Of a stretch of 64,000 nt of DNA, positions 1 to 7,716 are shown piece after piece (within the stretch, counting starts at the first letter, position 1; every line of letters starts with the position of its first letter). The notes below the pieces were generated by a model. That model was not told the DNA's origin, did no database searches, and was given only the letters and a program-made list of their open reading frames with translations. The stretch is from Actinocatenispora sp963805605 (lineage in GTDB: Bacteria; Actinomycetota; Actinomycetes; Mycobacteriales; Micromonosporaceae), in assembly GCA_963805605.1 (NCBI GenBank), contig CAWDUX010000002.1, forward strand, positions 1,922,001 through 1,986,000. Reading direction: 5' to 3'. The position numbers and the translations under genes were made by a program.

Positions 1-136
1 CGACGGATCCTTCCTACCGGCGCTGACGGTCGGGCACCTGACCTTTCGTCGAACACCCTTGTCCCAGCGGCCGGGTTCGTCAATACCTGCCTGACGACGT
101 ATCTGTTCCGGCGGAAATATTCGTGGCCGGCACAGA

Positions 137-174
137 CGCGTCGCCCGGGTCGGCGGACCGACCCGGGCGACGCG
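137..174 (-). terminator. GC-rich hairpin terminator of the sedolisin gene
   Basis: A perfect 17-bp stem (137-153 with 158-174) encloses a 4-nt loop (cgga). It lies about 28 bp past the stop codon of the minus-strand protease. There is no U tract, as is common for actinobacterial terminators. Confidence 0.7.
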
Positions 175-201
175 GTTGTGCGCTGTGGTTGTGCGCCGGG
201 G

Positions 202-1398
202 TCAGAAGGCTCCGGTGCCGTTCGGGGTGCCCAGCCCGGTCGGGCCGTCCCAGCCGGTGCGGGCGTTGCACCACTGGGTGGTCGGGCAGGACCCGTTCGA
301 GCCGCTGGTCACGTCGAACAGCGAGCTGGCGTGCGAGTACGGGTAGTTGTTGTCGATGCTGCCGGAGTTGCCGGCCAGGCCGTACACCGCGCCGACGACC
401 GGCGCCGCGACGCTGGTACCGCCGAACACCATCCAGCCGACGTAGCCCTGGTAGGCGGTACTGTCGTACACCGCGACACCGGTCGCCGGGTCGGCGACCG
501 CGGACACGTCCGCGACCGCGCGGTTGGCGCAACCGGTACCGACACTGGCCTGGCCGGACAGCGCCGTGTTGTACGCCGAGCAGCCGGAGCCGGCGCCGTT
601 CCATACCGACTCCGACCAGCCACGGGTGTTGCTCGCGGTGTGTAGCGAGGTACCGCCCACGGCCGTCACGTAGTGCGAGGACGCCGGGTACTCGGTGCCG
701 TAGCCGGCGTCACCGGAGCTGACTGTGACCGCGATGCCCGGGTGGTTGTAGTACGAGCCGTAGTTGGCGTCGGAGGCGTCCGAGCCGCCGTAGCTGTTGC
801 TGATCACGTCCGCGCCCATGGTGGCGGCGCGGTTCACCGCGGCACCCAGGTTGGCGAACGACGCGGTCTTGGCCTCCACCAGCAGGATGTGGCAGTTGGG
901 GCAGACCGCCGAGACCATGTCGAGGTCCAGCGAGATCTCCTGGGCCCAGCCGCCGTTCTTGCGCGGGTAGTGGGTGCCGCCGTTCTGGTCCACCTTGCGG
1001 AAGCAACCGTTGGCGGTGGTGCAGGCCGGCAGGCCGTACTGGCTGCGGTAGACGCCGAGGTCCGCTTCGGCGGTCGGCGCGTCGTAGGCGTCCACGATCG
1101 CGACGGTCTGGCCGGAGCCGGCGCTCGCCGACGGCAGCTTGTACGCCGACTGCAGGTCCGACGGGCCGTAGCCGGAGGGGGCGGCGGCCTGTCGGAGCGC
1201 GGCGCGCGTGCTGTGCACGTCGGTCCGCATCTGGGCAAGGCACGCGGCGTTACCCGCGGCGGGCCGGGCGCACGAGTGCAGGGTCGAGTGGGTGTTCGCT
1301 ACCGGCGCCGGGCTGGCCTGCGCCGTGCCACTCGCGGCCCAGACCAGTCCGGACGCGGCCACGGCGGCTGCCGCGACCACGCGGAAGGTACGAGGCAT
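202..1398 (-). CDS. Secreted sedolisin-family (S53) serine-carboxyl peptidase
   Basis: This 398-aa secreted protease should cleave extracellular protein. The N-terminus is a signal peptide (MPRTFRVVAA, an Ala-rich core, then a cut near AQASPA). A short pro-region follows, then the S53 catalytic domain. Visible catalytic residues are the Glu/Asp pair in QEISLD (about E154 and D158), the oxyanion Asp in SSGDAGYG, and the Ser in GGTSVAAP (about S329). The start was set at 1398 because AGGAGG lies 6 nt upstream; the open frame extends to 1506 without a better ribosome site. The N-terminal propeptide is much shorter than in classic sedolisins, as in many actinobacterial homologues annotated as S53 or S8/S53. 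The family is well supported; the substrate is unknown. Confidence 0.88.
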   Translation of the reverse strand: MPRTFRVVAAAAVAASGLVWAASGTAQASPAPVANTHSTLHSCARPAAGNAACLAQMRTDVHSTRAALRQAAAPSGYGPSDLQSAYKLPSASAGSGQTVAIVDAYDAPTAEADLGVYRSQYGLPACTTANGCFRKVDQNGGTHYPRKNGGWAQEISLDLDMVSAVCPNCHILLVEAKTASFANLGAAVNRAATMGADVISNSYGGSDASDANYGSYYNHPGIAVTVSSGDAGYGTEYPASSHYVTAVGGTSLHTASNTRGWSESVWNGAGSGCSAYNTALSGQASVGTGCANRAVADVSAVADPATGVAVYDSTAYQGYVGWMVFGGTSVAAPVVGAVYGLAGNSGSIDNNYPYSHASSLFDVTSGSNGSCPTTQWCNARTGWDGPTGLGTPNGTGAF

Positions 1399-1559
1399 GG
1401 GTGACCTCCTGAGGGGTGTGATCCCGGGGGTGGGATCAACCGGACTGTAGCCACCCGAAACGCACTTGGGAAGGGGTCGATCACGCCCGTAACGCCCGAA
1501 GCTCATCGAGCGAATACAGTGCTACAAAAGGGCTTCCGCAGCAGCTTTACGGCACCGGG

Positions 1560-2141
1560 TCAGCCCGCCGTGGGCCAGGTACGCCAACGCTGCCAGGAAC
1601 GGCTCGGCGTCGGCCCACGCTGACCCTGGTAACGCGAGCCGTAGACCGCCGAACCGTACGGGTGCTGCGCCGGCGAGGACAGCCGGAACAGGCACAGCTG
1701 CCCGATCTTCATGCCCGGCCAGAGCATGATCGGCAGGTTGGCCACATTGGACAGTTCCAGGGTGACGTGGCCGGAGAAACCCGGGTCGATGAAGCCCGCG
1801 GTGGAGTGGGTGAGCAGCCCCAGCCGCCCGAGGCTCGACTTGCCCTCCAACCGGCCGGCCAGATCGTCGGGCAACGTGACCGCCTCCAGCGTGGAGGCCA
1901 GTACGAACTCGCTCGGGTGCAGCACGAACGGCTCGTCGTCACCCACCTCGCGCAGACTGGTCAGGTCGTCCTGCTGCTGGGACGGGTCGATGTGGGTGTA
2001 GCGGCTGTTGTTGAACACCCGGAACCAGCGGTCCAGCCGCACATCGACGCTGGAGGGCTGGACCAGACCGGGCTCGTACGGCTCCAGCCCGAGTCGGCCG
2101 GCGGCGATCTCGGCGGTCAGATCGCGGTCGGACAGCAGCAT
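1560..2141 (-). CDS. dcd: dCTP deaminase (possibly bifunctional, dUMP-forming)
   Basis: A 193-aa cytosolic trimeric enzyme of pyrimidine nucleotide synthesis that deaminates dCTP. It starts MLLSDRDLTAEI and contains the family signature EGKSSLGRLGLLTHSTAGF followed by IDPGFSGHVTLELSN, with the catalytic Glu in TLELSN. It ends in the conserved YQGQRGPTPSRS tail. Mycobacterial Dcd is known to also hydrolyse dUTP, so the product may be dUMP; this is inference. The length matches the family when translation starts at 2141; upstream in-frame sequence to 2282 is low-complexity and not conserved. It diverges from the LexA-box gene at 2303, with 161 bp between them. Confidence 0.95.
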   Translation of the reverse strand: MLLSDRDLTAEIAAGRLGLEPYEPGLVQPSSVDVRLDRWFRVFNNSRYTHIDPSQQQDDLTSLREVGDDEPFVLHPSEFVLASTLEAVTLPDDLAGRLEGKSSLGRLGLLTHSTAGFIDPGFSGHVTLELSNVANLPIMLWPGMKIGQLCLFRLSSPAQHPYGSAVYGSRYQGQRGPTPSRSWQRWRTWPTAG

Positions 2142-2274
2142 GCACGCAGCGTACCGAAGCGTCCTCGGCCGGCCCGGCCCGGCACCGATCGTCCGGCGTT
2201 GCGCCGACGGCCTGCTCGGCGCCGGGCGCCAGCCACCTACCGCAACCACACCTTGACCCGAATAACCTGGCAGT

Positions 2275-2290
2275 TCGAACATACGTTCGA
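2275..2290 (+). promoter_or_regulatory. LexA (SOS) box
   Basis: TCGAACATACGTTCGA is a perfect match to the actinobacterial SOS box TCGAAC-N4-GTTCGA. It abuts the -10 element TAGAAT (2291-2296), which sits 6 nt before the ATG at 2303. LexA bound here would cover the promoter of the downstream gene pair. The divergent dcd gene starts 134 bp away and could also be affected. Confidence 0.85.
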
Positions 2291-2296
2291 TAGAAT
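2291..2296 (+). promoter_or_regulatory. -10 element of a leaderless promoter
   Basis: TAGAAT lies 6 nt upstream of the ATG at 2303. Transcription would start at or next to the start codon, and no Shine-Dalgarno sequence is present. Confidence 0.6.
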
Positions 2297-2302
2297 GTCC
2301 CC

Positions 2303-2965
2303 ATGGCCACCTGGACAGAATTCGCCGACGCCGCCCCTGAACTCGCGGCGTCGATCCGGGTCCTGGTCCACCAGTTCGGACCGGGCTTCGGCTATCTGGC
2401 CACCGTCCGTGGCGACGGAGGTCCCAGAGTCCATCCGGTCAGTCCGCTGATCACCGACGACGGGTTGTTCTGCTTCGTGATCGATTCGCCCAAGCGGCGC
2501 GACCTCGACCGCGACGGTCGTTACGCGCTGCACTCGTTCCCGCCGGAGGACTGCGACGACGAGGCCTGTGTGACCGGGCGCGCCGTGCTCGTCGCCGATC
2601 CGGTACGCCGCGCCCGCCTGGCGCACCTGTGCCGGGCCGCCGGTTCGGTCGACTGGTCGCTCTACGAGTTCACCGTCGACTCCGCGATGCTCGCCCGCCG
2701 GGAGAGCGGGCTGCCACAAAATTCCGTGTCGCCGAGCCCCACGACGCACTACATTCCTGTCCAGTCCAGTGGCGCCCAGGCCGCTGGAGTTGCCCGGTCC
2801 GCCGAGGTTCGTCCGGCGTTCACCGAGCCCGCTGTCCGCCACGAGATCTGGCGCGATCCGGCCGCCGGTGGCCGCTCGCCCGGCACGACCATCACGCCGG
2901 AGACACCCCCCGAGACCGATTTCTCGATGTCCGCTGCTGCACCCACGATCCGGGAGGTTCCGTGA
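2303..2965 (+). CDS. Pyridoxamine 5'-phosphate oxidase-like (split-barrel) protein, putatively SOS-regulated
   Basis: The first ~135 residues are a PNPOx-like flavin or F420-binding split barrel (LATVRGDGGPRVHPVSPL, then a DLDRDGRYALHS segment). The family includes many general stress-type reductases whose substrates are unknown. Homologues normally close with a short RHEIWR-type C-terminus. Here that element appears near residue 178, after about 45 residues of low-complexity Ser/Ala/Pro sequence, and a further disordered tail follows. The start at 2303 is leaderless behind TAGAAT and a canonical LexA box. The stop overlaps the GTG of the next gene by 4 bp, so the two are translationally coupled. 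Family assignment is fairly sure; an SOS role is inferred only from the operator. Confidence 0.7.
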   Translation: MATWTEFADAAPELAASIRVLVHQFGPGFGYLATVRGDGGPRVHPVSPLITDDGLFCFVIDSPKRRDLDRDGRYALHSFPPEDCDDEACVTGRAVLVADPVRRARLAHLCRAAGSVDWSLYEFTVDSAMLARRESGLPQNSVSPSPTTHYIPVQSSGAQAAGVARSAEVRPAFTEPAVRHEIWRDPAAGGRSPGTTITPETPPETDFSMSAAAPTIREVP

Positions 2966-3354
2966 CCACCTGCGCCGCTTCATCGCCCGGCACCGGCGTC
3001 ACGCTGGTCGGCGAACTCGTCCACCTCGGTGCCGCGGGACCTGACGAGCACACCGGCCATCGGGACGTGTCCACGCTGTCGGTCCGCTGGCTCGGGCTGA
3101 CCGTGCACCAGGCCAGCGACGGCACCCCCGCCGGACAGTCCGCTGCCGGCGCGGCGACCGGGTCCGGCCCGTCCTCGGGCGCCGCGCGGTCCTACCCGAT
3201 GCCGGCCGGCCCTGCCTCTGCTGGCCATCCGGCGCCCGAGCCGGGCACTGCGGATCAGCCGCGCCCGCACGGCCTGCGCGGCCTGACCGACGGCATCCGC
3301 CGGCTCATCGACGGGCCGCAGGGCCGACACCGCCGGCCGGCCGGACACCACTGA
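2962..3354 (+). CDS. Small hypothetical protein coupled to the LexA-box gene
   Basis: A 130-aa product of unknown function. GTG at 2962 overlaps the upstream TGA (GTGA), and GGAGG lies 6 nt ahead. The N-terminal half (VTTCAASSPGTG, VHLGAAGPDEH, VSTLSVRWLGLTVHQ) looks structured. The C-terminal half is Pro/Gly/Ala-rich and probably disordered, ending in a basic GRHRRPAGHH tail. I recognise no domain. Position implies co-transcription with the PNPOx-like gene under the same SOS promoter. It ends about 115 bp before tRNA-Gly. Confidence 0.55.
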   Translation: MTTCAASSPGTGVTLVGELVHLGAAGPDEHTGHRDVSTLSVRWLGLTVHQASDGTPAGQSAAGAATGSGPSSGAARSYPMPAGPASAGHPAPEPGTADQPRPHGLRGLTDGIRRLIDGPQGRHRRPAGHH

Positions 3355-3470
3355 CCGCTCCTCCACCCGCGCCCGGCCCGCCCCGCCCCCGACGGCGGGC
3401 CGGGCGCGCCCCCACGTACCGGACCTGTAGAGTGTTGTCGGCTCGACCTCACTACGCTGAGGGCACCACT

Positions 3471-3544
3471 GCGGGTGTAGTTCAATGGCAGAACATCAGC
3501 TTCCCAAGCTGATAGTGCGGGTTCGATTCCCGTCACCCGCTCCA
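3471..3544 (+). tRNA. tRNA-Gly (anticodon CCC)
   Basis: The cloverleaf folds cleanly: acceptor GCGGGTG pairs with CACCCGC, the anticodon loop TTCCCAA gives anticodon CCC, and the T arm contains GGTTCGATTCC. Discriminator T3541 is followed by an encoded CCA (3542-3544). Confidence 0.95.
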
Positions 3545-3550
3545 CCACAA

Positions 3551-3585
3551 AAGCCCAGGTCAGGACACTCCCCCGACCTGGGCTT
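3551..3585 (+). terminator. Hairpin terminator after tRNA-Gly
   Basis: Arms AAGCCCAGGTC (3551-3561) and GACCTGGGCTT (3575-3585) form an 11-bp perfect stem 7 bp beyond the tRNA CCA end. Confidence 0.75.
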
Positions 3586-3687
3586 CCTCATGGCTACGAC
3601 TCTAGTTGATCTTGTCGTGCCATGAGCGTGCCACATCTTGCACGGCCCGGCCGGACCCAGCAGACCTGCCGATCTCGTGCAGAGCGG

Positions 3688-4467
3688 TTACGGCTTGACC
3701 GCCCGGGTGGCGAAGTAGCCGGGCAGGTACCGGCCGGTGGCATCCGCATGGTGCGGGGCCTCTTCCAGGTGGGTCAGGGTGAAGCCGGCCGCGAGCTGGC
3801 CGCCGATCTGCCCGGTGAGTGAGTGGCTGTACTCGATCGGCCCGGTCCCGTACGAGCGCTGCCGCTCGTCGTCCGGGAGATCGAGACTGCTGAACGGCAG
3901 CGGGTGCCGCACTATCAGCTCGCCTCGTTCGTCCAGCGCTGCGGCGTCGAAAATGAAGAGGTCAGGGTTCATGAACCCGACCATCAGGATTCCGCCCGGG
4001 CGCAGTACCCGGAACGACTCCCGCCAGACCGGCGCAAGCTCGGGGCAGAAGACGTTGGACACCGGGTTGAAGACGACGTCGAAGCTCGCGTCGGGGAACG
4101 CGCTCAGGTCGCGCATGTCGCCGAGCACGGTACGCACGGCCAGTCCCTCGCGGGTGGCGACCTCCTCGTCACGGCCCAGTTGCTGCGGCGAGTTGTCCAG
4201 TACCGTCACGGTCGCGCCCGCTGCCGAGAGCACCGGCCCCTGCTGCCCTCCGCCGGACGCCAGGCACAGCACCTCGGCGCCGGCCAGTTCAGCCGGAAAC
4301 CAGTCACGCGGCACCGCCTGGTAGCCGATCAGCACGACCGACCAGGCGCCGGCCCGGGCCCGGGCGATGACCTCCGGCCCGACCGGCCGGGTCCATTCGT
4401 TTCCGGTCTCCACCTCGCGGTCCCAGGCAGCACGGTTGTACGCCACAGGATCAAAGCTGTCCGTCAC
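3688..4467 (-). CDS. Class I SAM-dependent methyltransferase
   Basis: A 259-aa cytosolic methyltransferase. The Rossmann SAM-binding motif I is LCLASGGGQQGPVLSAAG, with the acidic residue in VTVLDNSPQQL, a DMRDLSAFPDASFDVV segment and the post-motif FRVLRPGGILMVGF. The GTG at 4467 (VTDSFDPVAYNRAAWDREV) is the start used by this methyltransferase family; the longer open frame to 4725 is Arg/Pro-rich and non-conserved. The target molecule cannot be deduced. It is followed on the same strand by an unrelated SRPBCC gene ending 4530-5012 upstream, with no obvious operon logic. Confidence 0.8.
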   Translation of the reverse strand: MTDSFDPVAYNRAAWDREVETGNEWTRPVGPEVIARARAGAWSVVLIGYQAVPRDWFPAELAGAEVLCLASGGGQQGPVLSAAGATVTVLDNSPQQLGRDEEVATREGLAVRTVLGDMRDLSAFPDASFDVVFNPVSNVFCPELAPVWRESFRVLRPGGILMVGFMNPDLFIFDAAALDERGELIVRHPLPFSSLDLPDDERQRSYGTGPIEYSHSLTGQIGGQLAAGFTLTHLEEAPHHADATGRYLPGYFATRAVKP

Positions 4468-4529
4468 AGGGCAGAGCTTAGGAGCTGACACAACGGCGCC
4501 CGATGCGGACCGCCCGAACGATTCGGGAA

Positions 4530-5012
4530 CTATGCCGATCGGTTGGCCTGGCAGACCGTGGCGAGGTGCTGGTTTCGGGCGGTGATGATCCTGGTCAGAT
4601 ACCGGTCGAGGACCACAGCCTCGGCGATCCGGCCGAACAGCCCGTAGGGCGCGGCAAAGTCGATGACGTCGCGCATCAGGGTCGTACCGTCGTTTTGCGG
4701 CTCGAAGTAGTGCGCGTGTCGCCACATAGCGAACGGGCCTGCGACCTGTTCGTCAACGAAGTGCCACGGGCGGTTGTAGACGGTGATCCGCGCGGTCATC
4801 CGCCAGGACCGGCCCAGGTGTCGGGCCGCCCAGGTCACCTCGTCGCCGAGCAGCAACCGTCCAGCGGTCACGCCACCGACAGCACGTTCACCGCTGGCCG
4901 CCATGGAAGCGGTGTGGGTGGCGACCTCCAACGAGGCGTCGAACACGACCTCAGGCGCAGCGGCAATCGTGGTCCCCAGGTCGAGATGCCGCACCAGACC
5001 AGCATATTGCAA
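4530..5012 (-). CDS. SRPBCC-family (START-like) ligand-binding protein
   Basis: A 160-aa single-domain protein with the helix-grip pattern of the SRPBCC superfamily (polyketide cyclase, CoxG, AHSA1). Features are HLDLGTTIAAAPEVVFDASLEVA at the start, a WRMTARITVYNRPWHFVDE strand pair, HAHYFEPQNDGTTLMRDVIDF and the long C-terminal helix FGRIAEAVVLDRYLTRII. Such proteins bind hydrophobic ligands or act as cyclases; no specific activity can be assigned. The first Met is accepted as the start, with moderate certainty. Confidence 0.7.
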   Translation of the reverse strand: MQYAGLVRHLDLGTTIAAAPEVVFDASLEVATHTASMAASGERAVGGVTAGRLLLGDEVTWAARHLGRSWRMTARITVYNRPWHFVDEQVAGPFAMWRHAHYFEPQNDGTTLMRDVIDFAAPYGLFGRIAEAVVLDRYLTRIITARNQHLATVCQANRSA

Positions 5013-5089
5013 CGCGGAGCCGCCAACATCGCCTCAATCGCAGCGGTACCCGCCACGTGCTCTATTCACGACGCCAAGCCGTCCGGCTG

Positions 5090-5545
5090 TCACCACGCCG
5101 GCCGCTGATCGCGGGCATCTTCCGGGGTCTGCTCAGGAAATGGGCCGGCCTGATCGATCCGATATAGGAGACCCGGCTTCGGTGGGAACTCGTCGTTCGG
5201 CGGAGCCGGGTCGTGGAACCGGCGCGTACGCGGCAGCGACACCTCCACCAGCCGCCCATCCTGAATCATCCACAGGCCGAAGCAATCGTCTTCCTCATCA
5301 TGGATCAACACCTGCACGCTCTCCGGGCGAGGCCATGGCAGCGACTCCAGGTGCTTCAGAAACCCGGACCGGCGACTCATGCGTTCGAACTCGATGGCCC
5401 ACCCGCAGCCGAATGAGCCGCCCCACTGGCTGCGGATCGGTTCGAACCGTCCTCGCCAGCTGCGATTCTCATCGTCCCGGGTCAGCGGTTCCATCACCTC
5501 GTCCGCGTGGAGAGCCAGTACGACGACCTCCGCGAATCTGCTCAT
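5090..5545 (-). CDS. Hypothetical protein
   Basis: A 151-aa product when started at MSRFAEVVVLAL (5545). Codon positions look coding: Arg/Asp/Pro-rich with a defined hydrophobic start and segments such as WGGSFGCGWAIEFERM and VLIHDEEDDCFGLWMIQDGRLVEVSLP. I recognise no family. There is no signal peptide or membrane segment, so it is probably cytosolic. Neighbours are an SRPBCC gene and a near-empty 320-bp gap. Confidence 0.5.
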   Translation of the reverse strand: MSRFAEVVVLALHADEVMEPLTRDDENRSWRGRFEPIRSQWGGSFGCGWAIEFERMSRRSGFLKHLESLPWPRPESVQVLIHDEEDDCFGLWMIQDGRLVEVSLPRTRRFHDPAPPNDEFPPKPGLLYRIDQAGPFPEQTPEDARDQRPAW

Positions 5546-5655
5546 GCACGAAGTCGTAGTTCCTGGCGCCAGGCAGTAGCAACCGGTTTCACCTACGGTC
5601 CCGTCACTCCCGACCAACGCCAGTATGAACAGTTGGCACCCGTAGGGTGCTGCCC

Positions 5656-5775
5656 ATGGAGCCCGTCTTCAATCCACCTTCTCACCGCGACCTGTCCACG
5701 GTCTCCCGGAAGGTCATCCCAATCGCGGAACTCACCGCCTTCCACCGTGAGCTGGCACGCCAACTCGGCTCCTGA
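5656..5775 (+). CDS. Possible 39-aa small ORF in the 5546-5867 gap
   Basis: An ATG at 5656 opens a 39-residue frame (MEPVFNPPSHRDLSTV, then IAELTAFHRELARQLGS) that looks amphipathic at its end. The ribosome site is weak (AGGG) and I know no homologue. The opposite strand also has a 67-codon open frame here. It may be a gene remnant; otherwise the gap 5546-5867 contains nothing I can identify. Confidence 0.25.
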   Translation: MEPVFNPPSHRDLSTVSRKVIPIAELTAFHRELARQLGS

Positions 5776-5867
5776 TGATCTGCCCGGAAACGGCATAACG
5801 TTGATCCAGTATCTGGGATGATGGCCGTGGGCTGTACAGCACTGTTCATCTACGGGTTGGGGGGCTC

Positions 5868-6131
5868 ATGGCCGAACAGACCGAGGCCCAGACTGCTCGC
5901 CGTCGGATCAGTGGCGGGACGATCGCCGCGCTGGTCGGACTGGCCGTGCTGATCATCTTCATCGTGCAGAACACCGGGACGGTCAGGTTCACCTTCCTCT
6001 TCGCGCATTTCAGCTGGCCGTTGTGGGTGTACACGATCGTCACGGCGGTGTTCGGCGCGTTGGTCTGGTTCGGCCTGGGCATGATCCGCCGCCATCGCCG
6101 CCGGATGGAGCGCCGGTACGGTCAAGGGTGA
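5868..6131 (+). CDS. LapA-family (DUF1049) small membrane protein
   Basis: An 87-aa inner-membrane protein with two predicted transmembrane helices: TIAALVGLAVLIIFIVQN (about 18-36) and PLWVYTIVTAVFGALVWFGLG (about 50-71). The cytosolic tail is basic (MIRRHRRRMERR). The hairpin motif IVQNTGTVRFTFLF is typical of the LapA/DUF1049 family, whose E. coli members work in envelope and LPS assembly; the actinobacterial role is unknown. A G-rich ribosome site (GGGGGG) sits about 4 nt ahead of the ATG at 5868. It appears monocistronic. Confidence 0.85.
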   Translation: MAEQTEAQTARRRISGGTIAALVGLAVLIIFIVQNTGTVRFTFLFAHFSWPLWVYTIVTAVFGALVWFGLGMIRRHRRRMERRYGQG

Positions 6132-6241
6132 CGGCACCCTCGCAGGACCGCGTCGCCGGGAATCCGTTGGTACGGGGGCTGACAGCCATGGCCCCAGTTC
6201 AGCGGCGTGGTCGCCACCGAACTGGGCCCTCGTCGTGCCTG

Positions 6242-6560
6242 TCATCCAATGCTGGACCTCCGCGCGCTGCGGTGCAGCATCTCCACCACCTCGCCCGGCC
6301 GCCCACCCTCCAGCAGCGCCACGACAACCTCGGCGATGTCGTCGGGTGGGATCAGCGGACCGACCTCCCGCTGCCGATCGGCGGACAACGCCTCCCACTC
6401 GCGGATCGCACGATCCAGGCCGATCCAGCCGGGCACGACCGCCATCACCCGTACGTCGGTCCGACCGCCAAGGCTCGCCGAGAAACGGCGCAGACCTGCC
6501 TTGGCGGCAACCGCCACGCCCTGCGGGAACTGCCCGACCGGGGATGGTGGCGATCACCGT
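6242..6560 (-). pseudogene. Short-chain dehydrogenase (SDR) remnant
   Basis: The C-terminal third of an SDR is readable: AAKAGLRRFSASLGG (catalytic-Lys helix), VRVMAVVPGWIGLDRA, and PLIPPDDIAEVVVALLEGG. The preceding strand VIATIPGR is visible only in another frame upstream (about 6540-6560), and the Rossmann half (TGxxxGxG) is missing. It is therefore truncated and frameshifted. The short reading frame from GTG 6517 has no recognisable ribosome site. Confidence 0.6.
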
Positions 6561-6673
6561 GGCCGCGTCACATGACCCCCGAACACAGGATCCACAGCGG
6601 AAGGCAACCTGATCGATACTAGGAGTTGCCCATCTGTTGCCGCCGAGAAATGGCGTGTCGGCCCGACAGCCCG

Positions 6674-7519
6674 CTACAGGAGATCGGCGAGTCGGTCCAC
6701 CTGGTCCGGGTCGAGGCTGTAGCAGTAGAACATCACCTCGTCGGCGCCGAGGTCGGCGAAGCCGGCGATCGCATCGCGAATCTCGGTCGGAGTGGTGAGC
6801 ATTCCGTCGACCATCCGGTCGGCCATGCCGGTGAAGGAATAGTAGGCGTGCATGCTGGTCCGGGCCTCGTGGACAAGGTCCTCAACGCCGAGCGCGACGT
6901 TGACCTGCACGACGATGCGCGGTTCGCCGGCCCGGCCGTACTCCTTCCAGAACCTGCGGGCCGTGTCGAACAGGCCGCCGGCCCACGAGGGTGCCGCGGC
7001 AGCGAGGAAGCCGTCACCCCAGCGCGCGACGCGTTCGATCGCGGCGGGCTTGAACCCGCCGAAGAGCACTTCGGGGCCGCCGGGCCGTGCGGGCACCGGA
7101 CCGACCGGGCCGATGTCGTCGCTGTACGGCTCACCGGCCCACAGCCGGCGCATCACCGCCATCTGTTCGTCGAGGCGCCGGCCCCGGGTGCGCTTGTCGA
7201 CGCCCGCGACCAGATGGTCATCGTCCCGGCCGCCGACACCCAGGCCGAGGGTCAGCCGGCCACCGGTCATCCGATCCAGGGTGGCGGCCTGCTTGGCGAG
7301 GAGAGCCGTGTCCCGCAGCGGGGCGAGCAGTACCTCGGTCTGGACGCGGATGCGGGAGGTGGCGCCGGCGAGGACGGCGAGCGCGACCAAGGGTTCGGGA
7401 TTGTGGTAGACGAGCCGGTCCAGCAGACCGAGCGTACTGAACGGCCCGGCCTCGGCCCGGCGGGCCCAGGTCAGCAAGGTGGCAGGGTCGCCGATGGGCA
7501 GGCCGATACCGACGTTCAT
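6674..7519 (-). CDS. LLM-class (luciferase-like) flavin/F420-dependent oxidoreductase
   Basis: A 281-aa TIM-barrel oxidoreductase of the bacterial luciferase-like family. It starts MNVGIGLPIGDPATLL, with ATSRIRVQTEVLLAPLRD, the typical TLDRMTGGRLTLGLGVGGRDDDH cofactor-phosphate loop, and GPEVLFGGFKPAAIERVARWGDGFL. F420 is likely in an actinobacterium, but FMN cannot be excluded. The start at 7519 has GGAGG about 9 nt upstream (tcggaggtctctgtc). The upstream region to 7717 carries an 18-bp inverted repeat (7636-7653) that may be its operator. The substrate is unknown. Confidence 0.85.
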   Translation of the reverse strand: MNVGIGLPIGDPATLLTWARRAEAGPFSTLGLLDRLVYHNPEPLVALAVLAGATSRIRVQTEVLLAPLRDTALLAKQAATLDRMTGGRLTLGLGVGGRDDDHLVAGVDKRTRGRRLDEQMAVMRRLWAGEPYSDDIGPVGPVPARPGGPEVLFGGFKPAAIERVARWGDGFLAAAAPSWAGGLFDTARRFWKEYGRAGEPRIVVQVNVALGVEDLVHEARTSMHAYYSFTGMADRMVDGMLTTPTEIRDAIAGFADLGADEVMFYCYSLDPDQVDRLADLL

Positions 7520-7635
7520 GACAGAGACCTCCGAAGGAAGGGTCGACAAGGACTGCTGCCGCCCCTCCGGCACCTCAGCGAGGTGGGACGCTCCCGCTCT
7601 GCGGCGTGCTTCTGGGGAAGGTCTCGTCGAAGTGA

Positions 7636-7653
7636 TCTCACCTTAGGGTGAGA
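7636..7653 (-). promoter_or_regulatory. Candidate MerR-type operator upstream of the LLM oxidoreductase
   Basis: TCTCACC-TTAG-GGTGAGA has perfect 7-bp arms. On the minus strand it would lie inside a 19-nt spacer between CAGACC and TCACTT, the spacing typical of MerR-regulated promoters. No cognate MerR gene is adjacent. Confidence 0.4.
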
Positions 7654-7716
7654 CGGTCTGGCCGGACAAGCCGGTTTGGGCCGGTTCAGCTTGTTGATGC
7701 GTGCGACCCTGCACGG

